In this document: positions 34,650 through 46,155 of the stretch, one piece after another
Layout: each line of letters opens with the position of its first letter
How positions within the stretch are numbered: position 1 is the stretch's first letter
NCBI GenBank assembly: GCA_028455995.1
Contig: JABELC010000010.1
Coordinates: 1,390,001-1,454,000, forward strand
Source: Scleromitrula shiraiana
Taxonomy: Eukaryota; Ascomycota; Leotiomycetes; Helotiales; Sclerotiniaceae
DNA: 64,000 nt
Reading direction: 5' to 3'
Notes under the pieces: generated by a model
The model's input: the letters and a program-made list of their open reading frames with translations, nothing else
What the model was told of the DNA's origin: nothing
Databases searched by the model: none
Position numbers and translations under genes: made by a program

Positions 34650-36119
34650 ATGCAGTCCCCAACTCATTCCGGCATGATATTGAAAGTACCACCGGAAATT
34701 TGGGACATGGCCAACCAAAACTTGACAAATGACGATAGAAGATGTTTAAGAAGAGTATGCAAATTATGGAGTCATATTTGCTTCAATCGGCTCTTTCAAG
34801 ATATGACGGTCTCTGTTTGCATTCAAAGACCCAGCCTCGAAATACTTATAATAATATCGCAGTCTAGACTTGGCCCCTTGGTCAAAACCTTGAAGATTGA
34901 AGATGAACAGATTCGAAAGACCATCTTTGGTTCGTATGAATCAGCTCGCATGTTTTATATAATGTTGAAAAATAAGACCCTAAAAGCTTACAAACTCTTT
35001 TCTGATCATGGGTCAACACATGGTGATCCAAGATCACCAGGATATAGTAACGTTCCGTTCTCACGTTTCGAACATTTCTATAACAACAAGACGAACATTT
35101 TAAAATACCTCAAATCTCACAGCTGAGACAGTCGTCGCATGATTCATGAGTATAATGAGTATCGGAATATTGTACTAGACCAAAATTTGTCAGAACAGAC
35201 CGGTTTTGATATCCCGCTTCTCGTAACGGCACTTCCTAAGCTTATTGGTCTTGAGGCGGTACGATTTACTCTCTCATAGGGTACACCTGAATCAGCTGGA
35301 GCGTCCCAAAACAAAACAGCCACGTATAATCTACCAAGCCTGGGGACAAAAACAGATTCACGACAATTAGGCTCGTTCTTGATAGCAGCAGCGTTAACAC
35401 CATCTCTTTCTGTTTCCAAGATCACCATAGACAAACATTTCGTCATGATTGAACAACCTGAATGTTGGCGCACGTTCATGGAGAATTCGCTTCGCTTTTT
35501 CTACAGACCCGGTTCGAGTCTCAATAACATAAAACATCTGAGTGTACCGCCGCTGTCAGTCAGTTGGTTCTTCTGCGGAGCGACCCAAATTCTTCCAAAG
35601 ATTGAGGAGTTAGAGTTTTGCAATATAAGTTGTTATGAAAATGTAGTTTCATTCACTGATGTTATCACAAACAACTTAACAAGCCTCAGATTCAATTCTG
35701 TCAGACTTGAAGCCAGTGATCTTCCTCAACTTTTGCATCAATACCAAAACATTGCAAAGCTCGAATTGAACGAATATCACTCTCTATGGTGGTCGCTTCA
35801 AACAGTGTTTTTTTTTTTTGAAAAGTTACGGAATCCGACACAATTGAATGAACTTATTCTAGATGGTTGGCTAGTGGAAGATGCTATCAATCGCGCTTTT
35901 GTCAGTCCTCATCCCATGATACATGAACTCTACCACAAACATGATCGCACTACCTCTAACGAAATAGGAGTCCGTCTAGATGGAAGTTGGGGAGAGGCAT
36001 CAGAATCACAATTGCGGCGCAATAAAGCTCGTCATGCTCTCATCCAGTACGTTACTAGAGATCCTGGTGAATATCCCGAAAGTTTACACGTAGAAGGGGT
36101 TATCTTCTTGGGTTCTTGA
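34650..36119 (+). pseudogene. decayed F-box-like protein gene
   Basis: One frame runs from an ATG at 34650 to 36119 but is cut by a TGA at 35124-35126 and a TAG at 35277-35279. An F-box-like start is visible: LKVPPEIWDMANQNL, then RRVCKLWSHICFNRLFQ. The rest has leucine-rich stretches typical of fungal F-box proteins (KHLSVPPLSVSWF, KIEELEF, NLTSLRFNSV, IAKLELNE). Both stops could come from single C-to-T changes (CGA to TGA, CAG to TAG). Intact length would be about 489 residues. F-box proteins select substrates for SCF ubiquitin ligases. I found no intron that would remove the stops. Confidence 0.68.
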
Positions 36120-37511
36120 CATCTCTGTTGTCGTTTCTTCTGAAACCGGGAACTATCAAAAGTACGTTTATACAACATCATCATCATCATCATCAGCATC
36201 ACCATCATCATCACCATCATAAAGAATTAAAAATCGGTAGAACAACTGATCTCATTAGTTTAGTTTACAACGCCGAGATATAACCAACTTCCAACACGCC
36301 ATCCTATGATTCTACTTCCTGATAAACCCGTCCTAAACAACCAGCAAAGTTCCAGTCGTGACTAACGGCTGTGTCTCAAATCAGTTTGGATTCAGCATAT
36401 GCAGATCGCCCACCTATTTCCTATGGTTTTTCTTAATGTCAGCGTATTCGAAGGCTTGTATCTTGCAGCAGGCTCTTAAATGCATGCATGCATGCATGCA
36501 TCATGTTCGTTGCTGTACCGTCGGTTCTTATTCTCGATTGGTGCGGTTGTATAGTTCTAGCATGACGGGTGGATTTGGATATATGGGGTAGGGGATTAGG
36601 AGAAGGGGGGTTGTGATTGTGTTAGTTGAGGTAGTCATGGCAGTGGGGTGGCTGCGAGAATATGGCATTGTGATTGTCGGGATTTGGAGATGCGTATTTT
36701 GGCAAAGATTGCGAGGGATTTTTAATTTAATTTTTGTTGTGAAATGGATAGATAGGGATCGGTGTTTTCGTGGGGTTATGTTTGATGTTTGAAAGTATAT
36801 CAATGGTGTTCATCCTGATACGTCTCATAGTAAGATTATAATTCAAACTCTGGATGGATACTTGCAGAGAATTGAAGCTGACGGTGTGGTCGGGGTATAT
36901 ATACGTTAATATTAATCGAAATGTCTAAATCTATCTATAACAATAACAATGAAACGTGACAGTTATTATGTAGCTGTATATATATACACAAAGTTGGAAG
37001 GAAAAAAGACCTAGGAAACTAATGACAACATAAACGGGGTATTTGAAACTTCCATCATGTAATGTAATGTAATGTAATGCATTCAACTTGTCGAAAGAGA
37101 AGATGGGCACCACATCTTCTCAAATGAAGGGATTGATTAGTTCTTGCTCTTGCTCTTCTTCTTCTCTTCTTTTGGAGAACAAGATGACAGGATTCTTCTC
37201 AGCCATGATTTGTATGGGAATGCTTTGTGTAGAGAAGAAGATGCTTCGGAAATCTCCTTGATTTTTTGAGGGAGTTTGTAGAATTCTCTGGAGATAATAA
37301 AAGGTTAATTCTTCATTCTTAACAAATACGAACTGAATTGAAGAGTTGTAAATTAAAATAATCTTGTATTTAAATATACCGCTAAGCATAAACTCGTAAT
37401 GAAAACTTTCTTCTGTTGTACATGCAAATTTCTTGCGTCTATCATTGTCATCCCCTCATTTTCCATTTCATCATAACATCCCCGCAGTCACAGTATGAAG
37501 GAAATCTTCAC
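36120..37511. other. gene-poor interval with microsatellites
   Basis: Holds a CAT-type repeat (36175-36220), a run of about five TGCA units near 36480-36501, and a TAATG pentamer repeat near 37056-37080. A 60-90 codon minus-strand frame at 37120-37389 is not convincing. No gene recognised. Confidence 0.5.
36175..36220. repeat. CAT trinucleotide microsatellite
   Basis: Mostly CAT/ATC units with two GCATCACC interruptions, 46 bp, just after the decayed F-box gene. Confidence 0.8.
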
Positions 37512-38614
37512 TTACTGCGCAATCAACACAGCCCTATAATAAACCTTTCCTGCATCCAACTTCTCCATCGCATTCTTAATACCATCTTCCGACATGGGGA
37601 ATTTCTCGATAACAGGTCTGATGCCATGGAGACCAGCAAACTCCAACATTTGACGATGTAAATGTCTTGGTGCGACTAATGATCCTTGGACGGCAATACC
37701 GTTAAGGATGAGAGGCATGTATGGAATTTCGAAGTTCTTGAAGGAGACGGTGAGGGGATAGATGACGGATTTGGGTGCCATGAGAGGAAGGATTAGATCC
37801 CAATTTGGTTGAGCAGCAGTTGTAACCAAGAGTCTGTCCAATTTATAAGCAGACTTAAGTTCCTTAGCATCTTTGGTTGCAATGAATTCATGAGCACCAA
37901 GTTTGAGAGCCTCATCCTTCTTCTTATCGGTACTAGATAAGACAACAACACGGCATCCCATCTTAGCTGCGAACTGAACAGCCAAATGTCCCAATCCACC
38001 AACACCCATAATACCAACAACATCGCTAGCCTTTACACCATCGAGAGCAGTATAAGTGGTAGCACCACCACATTGAAGAGGAGCAGCATCTTCATCACTG
38101 ATAGCGTCGGGTGTAGCAAACAGGAAAGATTCACGCCAGATAGCATGCGAGGCGAATGATCCTTGGTCGAAATTGGCGATACCGTACAGCGCACGTTCGG
38201 GACAGTATGTTTCGTTTCCAGTAAGACATTGGAGGCAGTGTCCACAACTGTCATGCTCATAACCCCATCCTACACGATCACCTTTCTTGAGATTCTTGAC
38301 GGCGGGACCAACATCTTCGACAATACCGACACCTTCGTGGCCGAGAACCATGTCGGCTCCTTTCTGTTTGGGGTTAGTATTTTCACATGGGAGGTAAGTT
38401 GGGGGTACTAACGTAGTGGAGATCTGGAGAAAAAAATAGTTAGTGAAAGTTCTGACGGTATGAGGATGAATTAGAAGAGCATACCAGTTCCGCAAACACC
38501 AGATGCGGTAATCTTTACCAAGACGCTGTCACCTTTGAGTTCATCTGGCTTGGTAGTGGTAGTTTGTTTTGGAAAGCCATCTGCCTGACCCTTGAAAACA
38601 GTGAAAGTAGGCAT
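37512..38614 (-). CDS. zinc-containing alcohol dehydrogenase (MDR family)
   Basis: Exons 38485-38614 (130 nt), 38413-38423 (11 nt) and 37512-38363 give 330 residues. The 11-nt exon codes most of DLHY and restores the conserved run SGVCGTDLHYKGADMVLGHEG; without it the catalytic-zinc region is broken. Catalytic zinc: Cys of GVCGTD and His-Glu of GHEG. Structural zinc: four Cys in CGHCLQCLTGNETYC. Cofactor site: GVGGLGHLAVQFA, followed by SSTDKKKDEA, where the Ser-Ser-Thr suggests NADP(H). This is the cinnamyl-alcohol-dehydrogenase-like group that reduces various aldehydes; substrate unknown. Cytosolic. Confidence 0.85.
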
Positions 38615-40346
38615 TTTGAGAAAGTATGAGGTAGTTTAGATGATATGAATTATTGGGAATTCGAAGAGGATGGGTGTGATACTAAGTAGTTCTTGAGGAA
38701 GCTATTTATCTTGACGATTGAATCGATTGGATGTAGATATGATGATTTAGATGTGAGGTTGTATTTTAGATGTAGAAGTGAGAAGAGGAGAAGGAGTTAA
38801 GTGACTTGTGATGATGAAAAGAAGTAATGAGGAGCTTCATGATGGATTAATATAGTCAAGTCAATGGGCAAATTAGCAGGGGTTTGATTTGTGTGATTTG
38901 TTTATCTAGTTGCTTCAATACGAACCCTGCATCGGAGACTGTGAAATCCCTTAGTCTGGTTATTGATAAGCGGAAAGGAGCGTCCGGAGAAGTTTGCAAC
39001 GAGTATATTGATGTTAGAATTTTACTATCAAGATAACTATTAGTCAAGCGCCGATAGATTACTACGAAGGCCGAAATTACAGGGGGGTTGAGCCGCGTGC
39101 TAGATCACTCCATTAGAATTCCGGTTCCTCCCTCGGGGATAATGTGACAGGGGTTTTTGTTCCTAGATCGCTTACATAAACGCATGAAATGGGAGTACCG
39201 GAGATCTAATTGTGGATCTCAGGAGTTTTGACGATTGGCTAGAATTGCAATTCATGGTAACCTCCAGCATTCCTTATTCGCATTTCGAATCACAATACGA
39301 TGATATCACCTCTTCTGGCGTAAAGTTGAACCATAGAACCCTAGCCGTTGACAGCCAGATCATGCTTGAGTAGACACAATGAGGTTACTTTTTCGGCTGA
39401 GGCTCCTGTAGTTGTTCTCATACAGATATTCCAGATCCTTTGCTTACTGATATCATTAATGTTGTGGTGTTAACTCCGATGTAGATATGAGATATTTGAG
39501 TTTCACCTCGATATTTGCCAACTGTTTGCGAGAAATCCTCTCCCGCAAGGAGTTGACTCACGAGTAGAGTTACATGAGTTACGCTTTGATATTGAAGTCG
39601 TTCGAGAATTGTTATTAGCAATGTCGAAATGATAGATTTTACGTAGGGAACACAAATCGTATGAAGTGTATATTAGAAGTAGAGGTTAGATTCCCCGCTT
39701 TCAGTGAGAAAACTTTCGATCCTTCTCCTGATCTTATTTTTTTGATGCGGCACAGATGAACCATGTAGAAGATCCACAAGGTTAGATTCACAATTTACAT
39801 ATATATATATATATATACGTTTGGATGAACATGTAAGAATCAGACTTTTCAGTCTCGTACTTCTGCAAATCAGCAAAGATGTCAAGGAATGAATTTGTGA
39901 GTATTGTTTATTCTTGTATTTGAAACGTTTACTGAAAGCTAGCCAAACCCCCATCCAACCAAAACCTGTAACTAATTAGATGATTAGTATATTTACTAGT
40001 AATGGATTGTTAAGGGTTCAAATGGGGAATGCCAATGTTACTATTTTTAGAGGTACGTACCGAAGATTCAATCTCGTTACTATTCCCTTCATCGACAGTA
40101 TCCAAACATGTCGGTATATCCATTGACGTGATATATCTATCCCAAAAAGAATACCAGGAAAAGCAAAGTAGATCAAAGAAAGAAAAGTGTTAACTAAGAA
40201 TTTAGGAAGGGGAAGGTAACACGGAGCCTCCAAATCCTTTTCCCACCAGATGTCCTCCCGAAGCCTACCTCAGCCCCACCAATTATCCACAACACCACCA
40301 TCCCCATAATGATGCCAAGTTTCAATGGTACAAACGTTGAAAAATC
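38615..40346. other. intergenic, 1.7 kb
   Basis: Promoter of the dehydrogenase gene and 3' flank of the regulator gene. Holds an AT dinucleotide run near 39799-39818. No gene recognised. Confidence 0.5.
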
Positions 40347-42689
40347 TTAACATTCAATAAAATTGCTTCCCATATTTGTCCAAAGCATATCAAAATCATT
40401 GTACGTATCAACATCAAATGTCATGTCAATTGACTGGGCCAATACAGCTTGCATCTCTTGGGCAGCTTCATCATCAAAAGTCAATGAACCATCCGATGGA
40501 GGTGCTGAACTGAAAGCACTATCGAGAAGGCTCTCATAACCCGATTCCATACCAGTTGTGATTAAGTGCAACTCATCTGGTTGTTGCTGTTGCTTCAGGT
40601 TCATTTGGGTGAGACTTAATCTTCCCATGCTTTGATCGATACGATAATCAACCTTGGCACTCAGGTCCCGCATAATGTTTGCGGCACTCGCGGCTTGTGC
40701 GAAACTATTTCCGAAGTTTTCGAAGACAGCAACAGAGAGATCGATAGCTGTTCTAGCTGCTTGAGTGGAAGAGCCTTGTGGATAAGCTAAAACAAATCCA
40801 ACTAGTGTCATAGCGGAATTCCATTGCCATTGGAAAGCTTCATGCCAACCAGCAAGAATTGATGTTGTTGAAAGTACTTGATGCATCATATGTGTCAGGG
40901 ACATGGCATGAGCAGCAGATTTCATGGCGTTACTCTCAGAAAGAGGCGTGGGTTGAGATGATGGAGAGAAGATGATGAAAGGACGATAAAGATTTGTGGA
41001 AAGATTATGATACATCAACTCCAAGAGAAGACGTTGTCTTTGTAACCAGAGAGGTGCGAATTGTTCAATATCGAGTGGCGATAGATCGGTAGAGAAGAGC
41101 ATGCCACCATTCAAACGTTTGGTCTTGAGCGTCAGTGGTACGCCTCTCAACCATTCTTCGACTCGTTCGGTATGGGGTTGCATCAAATCAGCATAAGCTC
41201 CCAAAGTTTGCAGATCATCCCAAATAGTTTGACCATTGCCAACACTGGTGATATTTGGTGCTTTACAGTCATAAAACGCAGTATATGCTGTTCGAGCCGC
41301 CAATATGAGCTTGGCGTTATGAAGACTCCACGTCAACCAGGTAACATTCTCACCCAAGAGAGCGAAGCTGGAACCAGCAATTAGGGAGATTTCACGATCA
41401 TCCGATGGGAGACTACATGAAGTATTGCTATCATGTAACAAGAATGGACGTCCTAGCTTCATGCTCATCTTACTCTCCAAAACGTATAAACTCCACCAAA
41501 GACGCTTGCGCATCTCCCTATCACGACGTGGCATATCCGCAGGAGGTTCTAGATGAAGACCCAACATATAAGCTGTTCTTGCAGCTTGAGCGCAAGCGTT
41601 ATCAGCCATATTTTGGAAGGATCCACAGCACAAATATATCGAGCAGAGTATGTGGCATTGTAATGTGGATATCGTGGGAGCTTCTAGCTCGCCTGCCAAG
41701 AGTGTTTGGCATCTTCGATAATGCCATCGACCGGCAATTGTAGCATCATTTGTCATCACGGCAGCTCTCGAAGCAGCACTGAGTCCACGTCCCACACCGG
41801 GTAGGAGTGCCATTCCATATTGCATACAAATTGCAATGACGATATCAACGAGCGCTGATGGCTTCCTTTCCTTATCCGAATCTGCCCATAATGAGTGGTA
41901 ATGTTCTTTGAATGCTCCTTCGTCAAGGATGGGATATGCGGTGTAATATGATTGCCAGAAAAGTTCAATGAAATACTCTTCTTGTGTTGGAGTGAGAAAT
42001 TCGGCAGCATTGATAACTTCATCTCCCGGACTCATTCCTTGGTTCAGATCTTCTTCGTGGCTAGACATAGTGGTTGGTCCATCGAGTAGCTTACTCGCAG
42101 AATTCGGCAACATTCGATGTGTTGAATGGTTTGGATGCAAAGTAGAACTCAGGAAGTTGTTGATGCGTCCGATGAAGTAGTATAGAGAAGATGATCCATA
42201 CCAAGTTTTCTGTGGAGAGCGAGCGGTGCTAATATGGATACCCTCCCAGAATCGTTTTGCTGGACCATCTACGAGATTAGGATCAATTTTGATCCCAATA
42301 TCGTTATCAGGAAGTCTAGCAGGCGGTGATGTACTAGGAGGTGTATGGAGTTGGTGAATTGCTTGTGGCTTATCTGCTTTACGAGCCTTTTGAAGCTCCT
42401 GTTCCAGTTCTTGAACCTTCTGCTTCAAACGCTCAATCTCTCGATAAGCATGAGGTAGAGTTGCTAGTTTCAATGCCCCGCTATTGCTACAAGTTCCTCC
42501 TCTGCTTTTACAGTTATTGCACGGATGGTCACTATCACACTTGATTCTGTGAACACGACACCAATCGCATGCTTTGGCCACTTGACTCCGTTTTTGACGG
42601 GGGCGAGGACGAGGCGGGGGTTCCGGGGATGTGGAGGAACTTGTTACAGTACCTGTCGTCGAAGGCATACTGACGAATGTTGTGAACAT
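40347..42689 (-). CDS. Zn2Cys6 fungal transcription factor
   Basis: Single exon, 780 residues. The binuclear zinc cluster is near residues 40-67: CDWCRVHRIKC, then CNNCKSRGGTC, preceded by basic RQKRSQ. A short coiled coil follows (REIERLKQKVQELEQELQKA), as in dimeric DNA-binding regulators. A fungal_trans (PF04082-like) middle domain spans about 230-550, with FIELFWQSYYTAYPILDE, LHLEPPADMPRRDREMRKRLWWSLYVLE and LGRPFLL. The acidic C terminus may activate. Target genes cannot be read from sequence. It is 6.3 kb from the galacturonate pair, but nothing links them except position. Confidence 0.88.
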   Translation of the reverse strand: MFTTFVSMPSTTGTVTSSSTSPEPPPRPRPRQKRSQVAKACDWCRVHRIKCDSDHPCNNCKSRGGTCSNSGALKLATLPHAYREIERLKQKVQELEQELQKARKADKPQAIHQLHTPPSTSPPARLPDNDIGIKIDPNLVDGPAKRFWEGIHISTARSPQKTWYGSSSLYYFIGRINNFLSSTLHPNHSTHRMLPNSASKLLDGPTTMSSHEEDLNQGMSPGDEVINAAEFLTPTQEEYFIELFWQSYYTAYPILDEGAFKEHYHSLWADSDKERKPSALVDIVIAICMQYGMALLPGVGRGLSAASRAAVMTNDATIAGRWHYRRCQTLLAGELEAPTISTLQCHILCSIYLCCGSFQNMADNACAQAARTAYMLGLHLEPPADMPRRDREMRKRLWWSLYVLESKMSMKLGRPFLLHDSNTSCSLPSDDREISLIAGSSFALLGENVTWLTWSLHNAKLILAARTAYTAFYDCKAPNITSVGNGQTIWDDLQTLGAYADLMQPHTERVEEWLRGVPLTLKTKRLNGGMLFSTDLSPLDIEQFAPLWLQRQRLLLELMYHNLSTNLYRPFIIFSPSSQPTPLSESNAMKSAAHAMSLTHMMHQVLSTTSILAGWHEAFQWQWNSAMTLVGFVLAYPQGSSTQAARTAIDLSVAVFENFGNSFAQAASAANIMRDLSAKVDYRIDQSMGRLSLTQMNLKQQQQPDELHLITTGMESGYESLLDSAFSSAPPSDGSLTFDDEAAQEMQAVLAQSIDMTFDVDTYNDFDMLWTNMGSNFIEC

Positions 42690-42913
42690 TTTATCGATCT
42701 CAAGTTGAGATGAGTCAGAAACTCATCTACAGATGTTGGTTGTGGAAGATGAAGATGAAAAGAGAAAGGTTGTTGGAAATTCGAATCCCAATCTCAAACC
42801 CAATCTCAGCGGGGCAGGAGTGCGCACGGGATTTTACGCGGGATGATAAACTTGCGGTAGATAAACCCTTACGATACCCTGAAAATCTGTAGGTGTACGT
42901 GTTTTTAGGAATC

Positions 42914-42977
42914 GTCAAAAGAAGAAGAAGAAGAAGAAGAAGAAGAAAAAAAAGAAAAAAAAGAAAAAAAAAAAGAG
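42914..42977. repeat. GAA/A polypurine run
   Basis: About 60 purines on the plus strand, first (AAG)n then A-runs broken by single G, 225-290 bp before the regulator start codon. Such runs can form triplex DNA. Confidence 0.75.
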
Positions 42978-43084
42978 ATATCAAAGGTCTTGAAAATAAA
43001 GAAGGTATGATGAATATTATTGAGTTCCTCTTCAAAGTTGGTCCGATTTGTGTTGTATTTTCTGTTTATATTCTTCTATTGTTA

Positions 43085-43163
43085 TTGTCCTTTAAGTTGT
43101 CCTTTAAGTTGTCCTTCAAGTTGTTCTTCAAGTTGTTCTTCAAGTTGTCCCTTCAAGTTGTCC
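43085..43163. repeat. 12-bp minisatellite
   Basis: Six tandem copies of TTGTCCTTTAAG with variants TTGTCCTTCAAG and TTGTTCTTCAAG; the sixth is 13 bp; a seventh partial copy runs into a TTGTTA repeat. Confidence 0.85.
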
Positions 43164-43558
43164 TTGTTATTGCTATTATTATTGTTATTGTAATTGTTAT
43201 TGTTATTGTTATTGCTCTTGTTCTTCAAGTTGTTACTCTTTTTCTTTTCTTGTTTTAATCGTCTATACACTGGCATGCAAAATATTGTTTGAAGAGAGTT
43301 GTTATTAGAACTTTTGGATATATCCACTGGTATGTTGATCGAATAATCAAAAAATCCGAAAAAAGACTTTCGAGTCGAAATACAGAAAGTATTCTTTGGG
43401 TGCACGGTCTGTGTCAATTATGTCTTTTTTTTCTTTCATTCAATTCAATTCAATTCAATTCGATTCAATTGCCAAGTGCCAAACACAAGCTTACAAAATC
43501 CAAAATCCAAAATCCAACATCCCCACTTATTAATAGACCCTGAATTATTTTGATAATC

Positions 43559-46155
43559 GGGGGGGGGGGAGGGGGACTCAATCGGGGATCAAAAACTTCA
43601 AATTTATATTACTACTAGTAGTACTAGTATTAAAATATTGAAATATTAAAATATTATTCTTTTTAAGAATAAATTTTTATTAAATAACTTGAACGTCTGT
43701 ATTAGGCATCAGGATTTAGGAAATAATACTCAAGTTTTAACAAACGCTAATCTATTTACTACTATGATTAGGTCTACTAGTAATTGGATATATACATACG
43801 GAATATACTATACGGTATACGGTATACGATATACCTTGAACACTTTTATACTTTGACGTACTCTGCGTATGAGATTTTTGTCGCCAGGAATACCACTACT
43901 CGGACAGAGTACGAATGAGAGCTCTCGATTAATATCCCCTATCAGCTACTTGCATCAATTTGCATCAATTTCCACCAATGATTTCACAAATTCATTGATT
44001 GAATGTCAAAGCCCTGTAAGTTTTCTTTTCAAAGTTCTACGCTCTCAAGTCGATAGGTCGGATGGACATCCATTTGAGCTCATATGGACGTGGGGCGCTA
44101 TAGAAACTATAGATGGCGCAATCAATAAGGATCTACAAAGTCCATGTGATTCTTTTTTTGTGTTTTTTATCTGTGCTTTTTTGGAAGAATATTCAATTTT
44201 AATTAATAATATTATAGTAAAATTATCATAAATTATCTTGAAAACTTGAATATTTTAAAATTATATTTTAATATATATATTAATTATTTTAACATACTAG
44301 TAGTATTTTAAGATTCAATATTCAAGTTACTAGTAATATATTTTAAAAATTATTAAATGTCAAATATTCAAAATGTTTTTTACTAAATATTTAATTTAAA
44401 AAAGTATTTTTAAAATTATACTTAAATTAAATATATATATATATTAATTATTTAGTGATAATTATTTAAAAAGTATTATATTTAGTAAATATTTTGATAA
44501 TGTTTTAAAACAATTTAAAATTATATTTTAATGATTCTTACTAAATAAATACTGAAATTTACTAGTAAAATCATGTTTTTTAAATATTTAAAAAATTATA
44601 CTAGTAATTTCAGTTAATATATATATATATAAATATATATATTAATTATTTAGTAATAATTATTTAAAATATTTTTCAAAACATTTTAAAAGTATATTTA
44701 AACATTTTGAAAACTTATTCAAAAACTTTAAAATTATTATATTTTGATAATTTTTAAGAAATACTCAAAATGTTTATTGAATATTTAAAAAAAGTATTTA
44801 AAATATTTTAAAATTATATTTTAATATTAATATACTAGTATATATAATTTATTGATAAATAATTATTTTTAATATTTTATTATAAACTTGTATTTTAATT
44901 TCAAGTTGATTAGTATTATATTTTATTATACTAGTATATATATTACTAGTAATTCTTAGAATAAATTCTTATTTCAAGTTCAAGTTAATCTGAGACTCGG
45001 AGTTGATTAATTTATGAAAACTTTCTTCAACTAGTATTATTCTAATTAATAATTTGAATTCAAAGTGACTCGGAACTAGAATACTAGTAGTAGATATAAT
45101 AATTTACTAGTAGCTGCCAGTGCCAGAGTATAACTTGGAATAACTTGAAGTAAAGAAGTTACTACTACTAGTAGTGACTTGAAACTTGAATATAAAATTA
45201 TATTATTACTACTAGTAAGTTAAATTTCATTATGATCATGATATACTAGTATACTATATATTCAAGTTCAAGAATTATATGATTCAAGTTACTAGTATGA
45301 CTCGTACATTCTCGATTTATAATCAAATTTAAAATTAATATATAAAAACAATTGAGCGGATGCGGAGTTTATTCGGATGTGATAAAAATTTCAAGTTTAT
45401 TCGGACCCGAGTTTGAACTTGATGTTTATTCGGATCCGGATGAAAAGAATCTAATACTAGTAGGAACTATGATAACGAATTTTTATTATAAGACTGCTAG
45501 TGAAGAACTTTTTAGTATTGTATACTTTCAACTTGAAGTTCAAAGTATTAATGAACTTGAACTTGAATGTATAATCATTATGATATACGTTTAGAATACT
45601 AGTAGTAATATAGTATAATTCAAGTTAAATAAAACTTTTCTTTATAAATAATTGAATTAAATTTAAGTTCTTTTTGAATTTTAATTTAAAATTATTTAAA
45701 GATACAGAAAAGAGGTTATTAATACAGGTCTGATTAGTCAGCAATATAGAGGCTCATATAGTCTTTATCTTTACTTAGTTTTAGATCAACAATCTTAATA
45801 ATACAAATACATACCTCATAACTAAATCACTTCTTTTCTGATACTATATATGAATTTATCAATAATCATTATGATAATTCTTTTATTTTTCAAGTTATTA
45901 ACAATTTATAAACTTGAAGTTTTAATATTTTTGATATTATTAATAATAGTCTATAATATCTTCAACTTGAAATCATAAAAATTAATTGTAAATTATTAAC
46001 TTAATAAAAACTTTAATACTAGTATTTATAATTCTGAAAGTGAAAATTAAAAGATTAATATCATGATTCAATTTACTAGTAATATTAATTGTAATTTAAA
46101 CAATAAATGAATTATTTTATATTATCAATTAAAATATATTGATGAAAATTATATA
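43559..46155. other. AT-rich flank rich in TACTAGTA palindromes
   Basis: Starts at a run of G (43559-43569, then A, then five G). I count 21 ACTAGT sites from 43614 to 46080, 20 of them in the longer palindrome TACTAGTA, plus about 18 copies of AACTTGAA/TTCAAGTT. Two short frames, 43869-44231 and 45352-45594, exist; neither resembles a known protein. No transposon coding remnant recognised in it. Confidence 0.65.

Larger units (their letters stand above)
42690..43558. other. low-complexity promoter-side region of the regulator
   Basis: Between the regulator start and the AT-rich block. Contains a polypurine run, a 12-bp minisatellite and TTGTTA/ATTCA runs. Open frames here (42893-43258 plus, 43082-43417 minus) are translations of these repeats and are not called. 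Confidence 0.6.

Noticed and set aside
35510..35525. GGTTCGAGTCTC, resembling a tRNA T-arm
   Set aside because: No matching acceptor, D or anticodon arms around it; it lies in the decayed F-box coding frame.
43082..43417. 111-codon frame with Gln/Leu/Glu repeats and Asn runs
   Set aside because: It is a translation of the minisatellite and TTGTTA repeats; no start context or conserved part.
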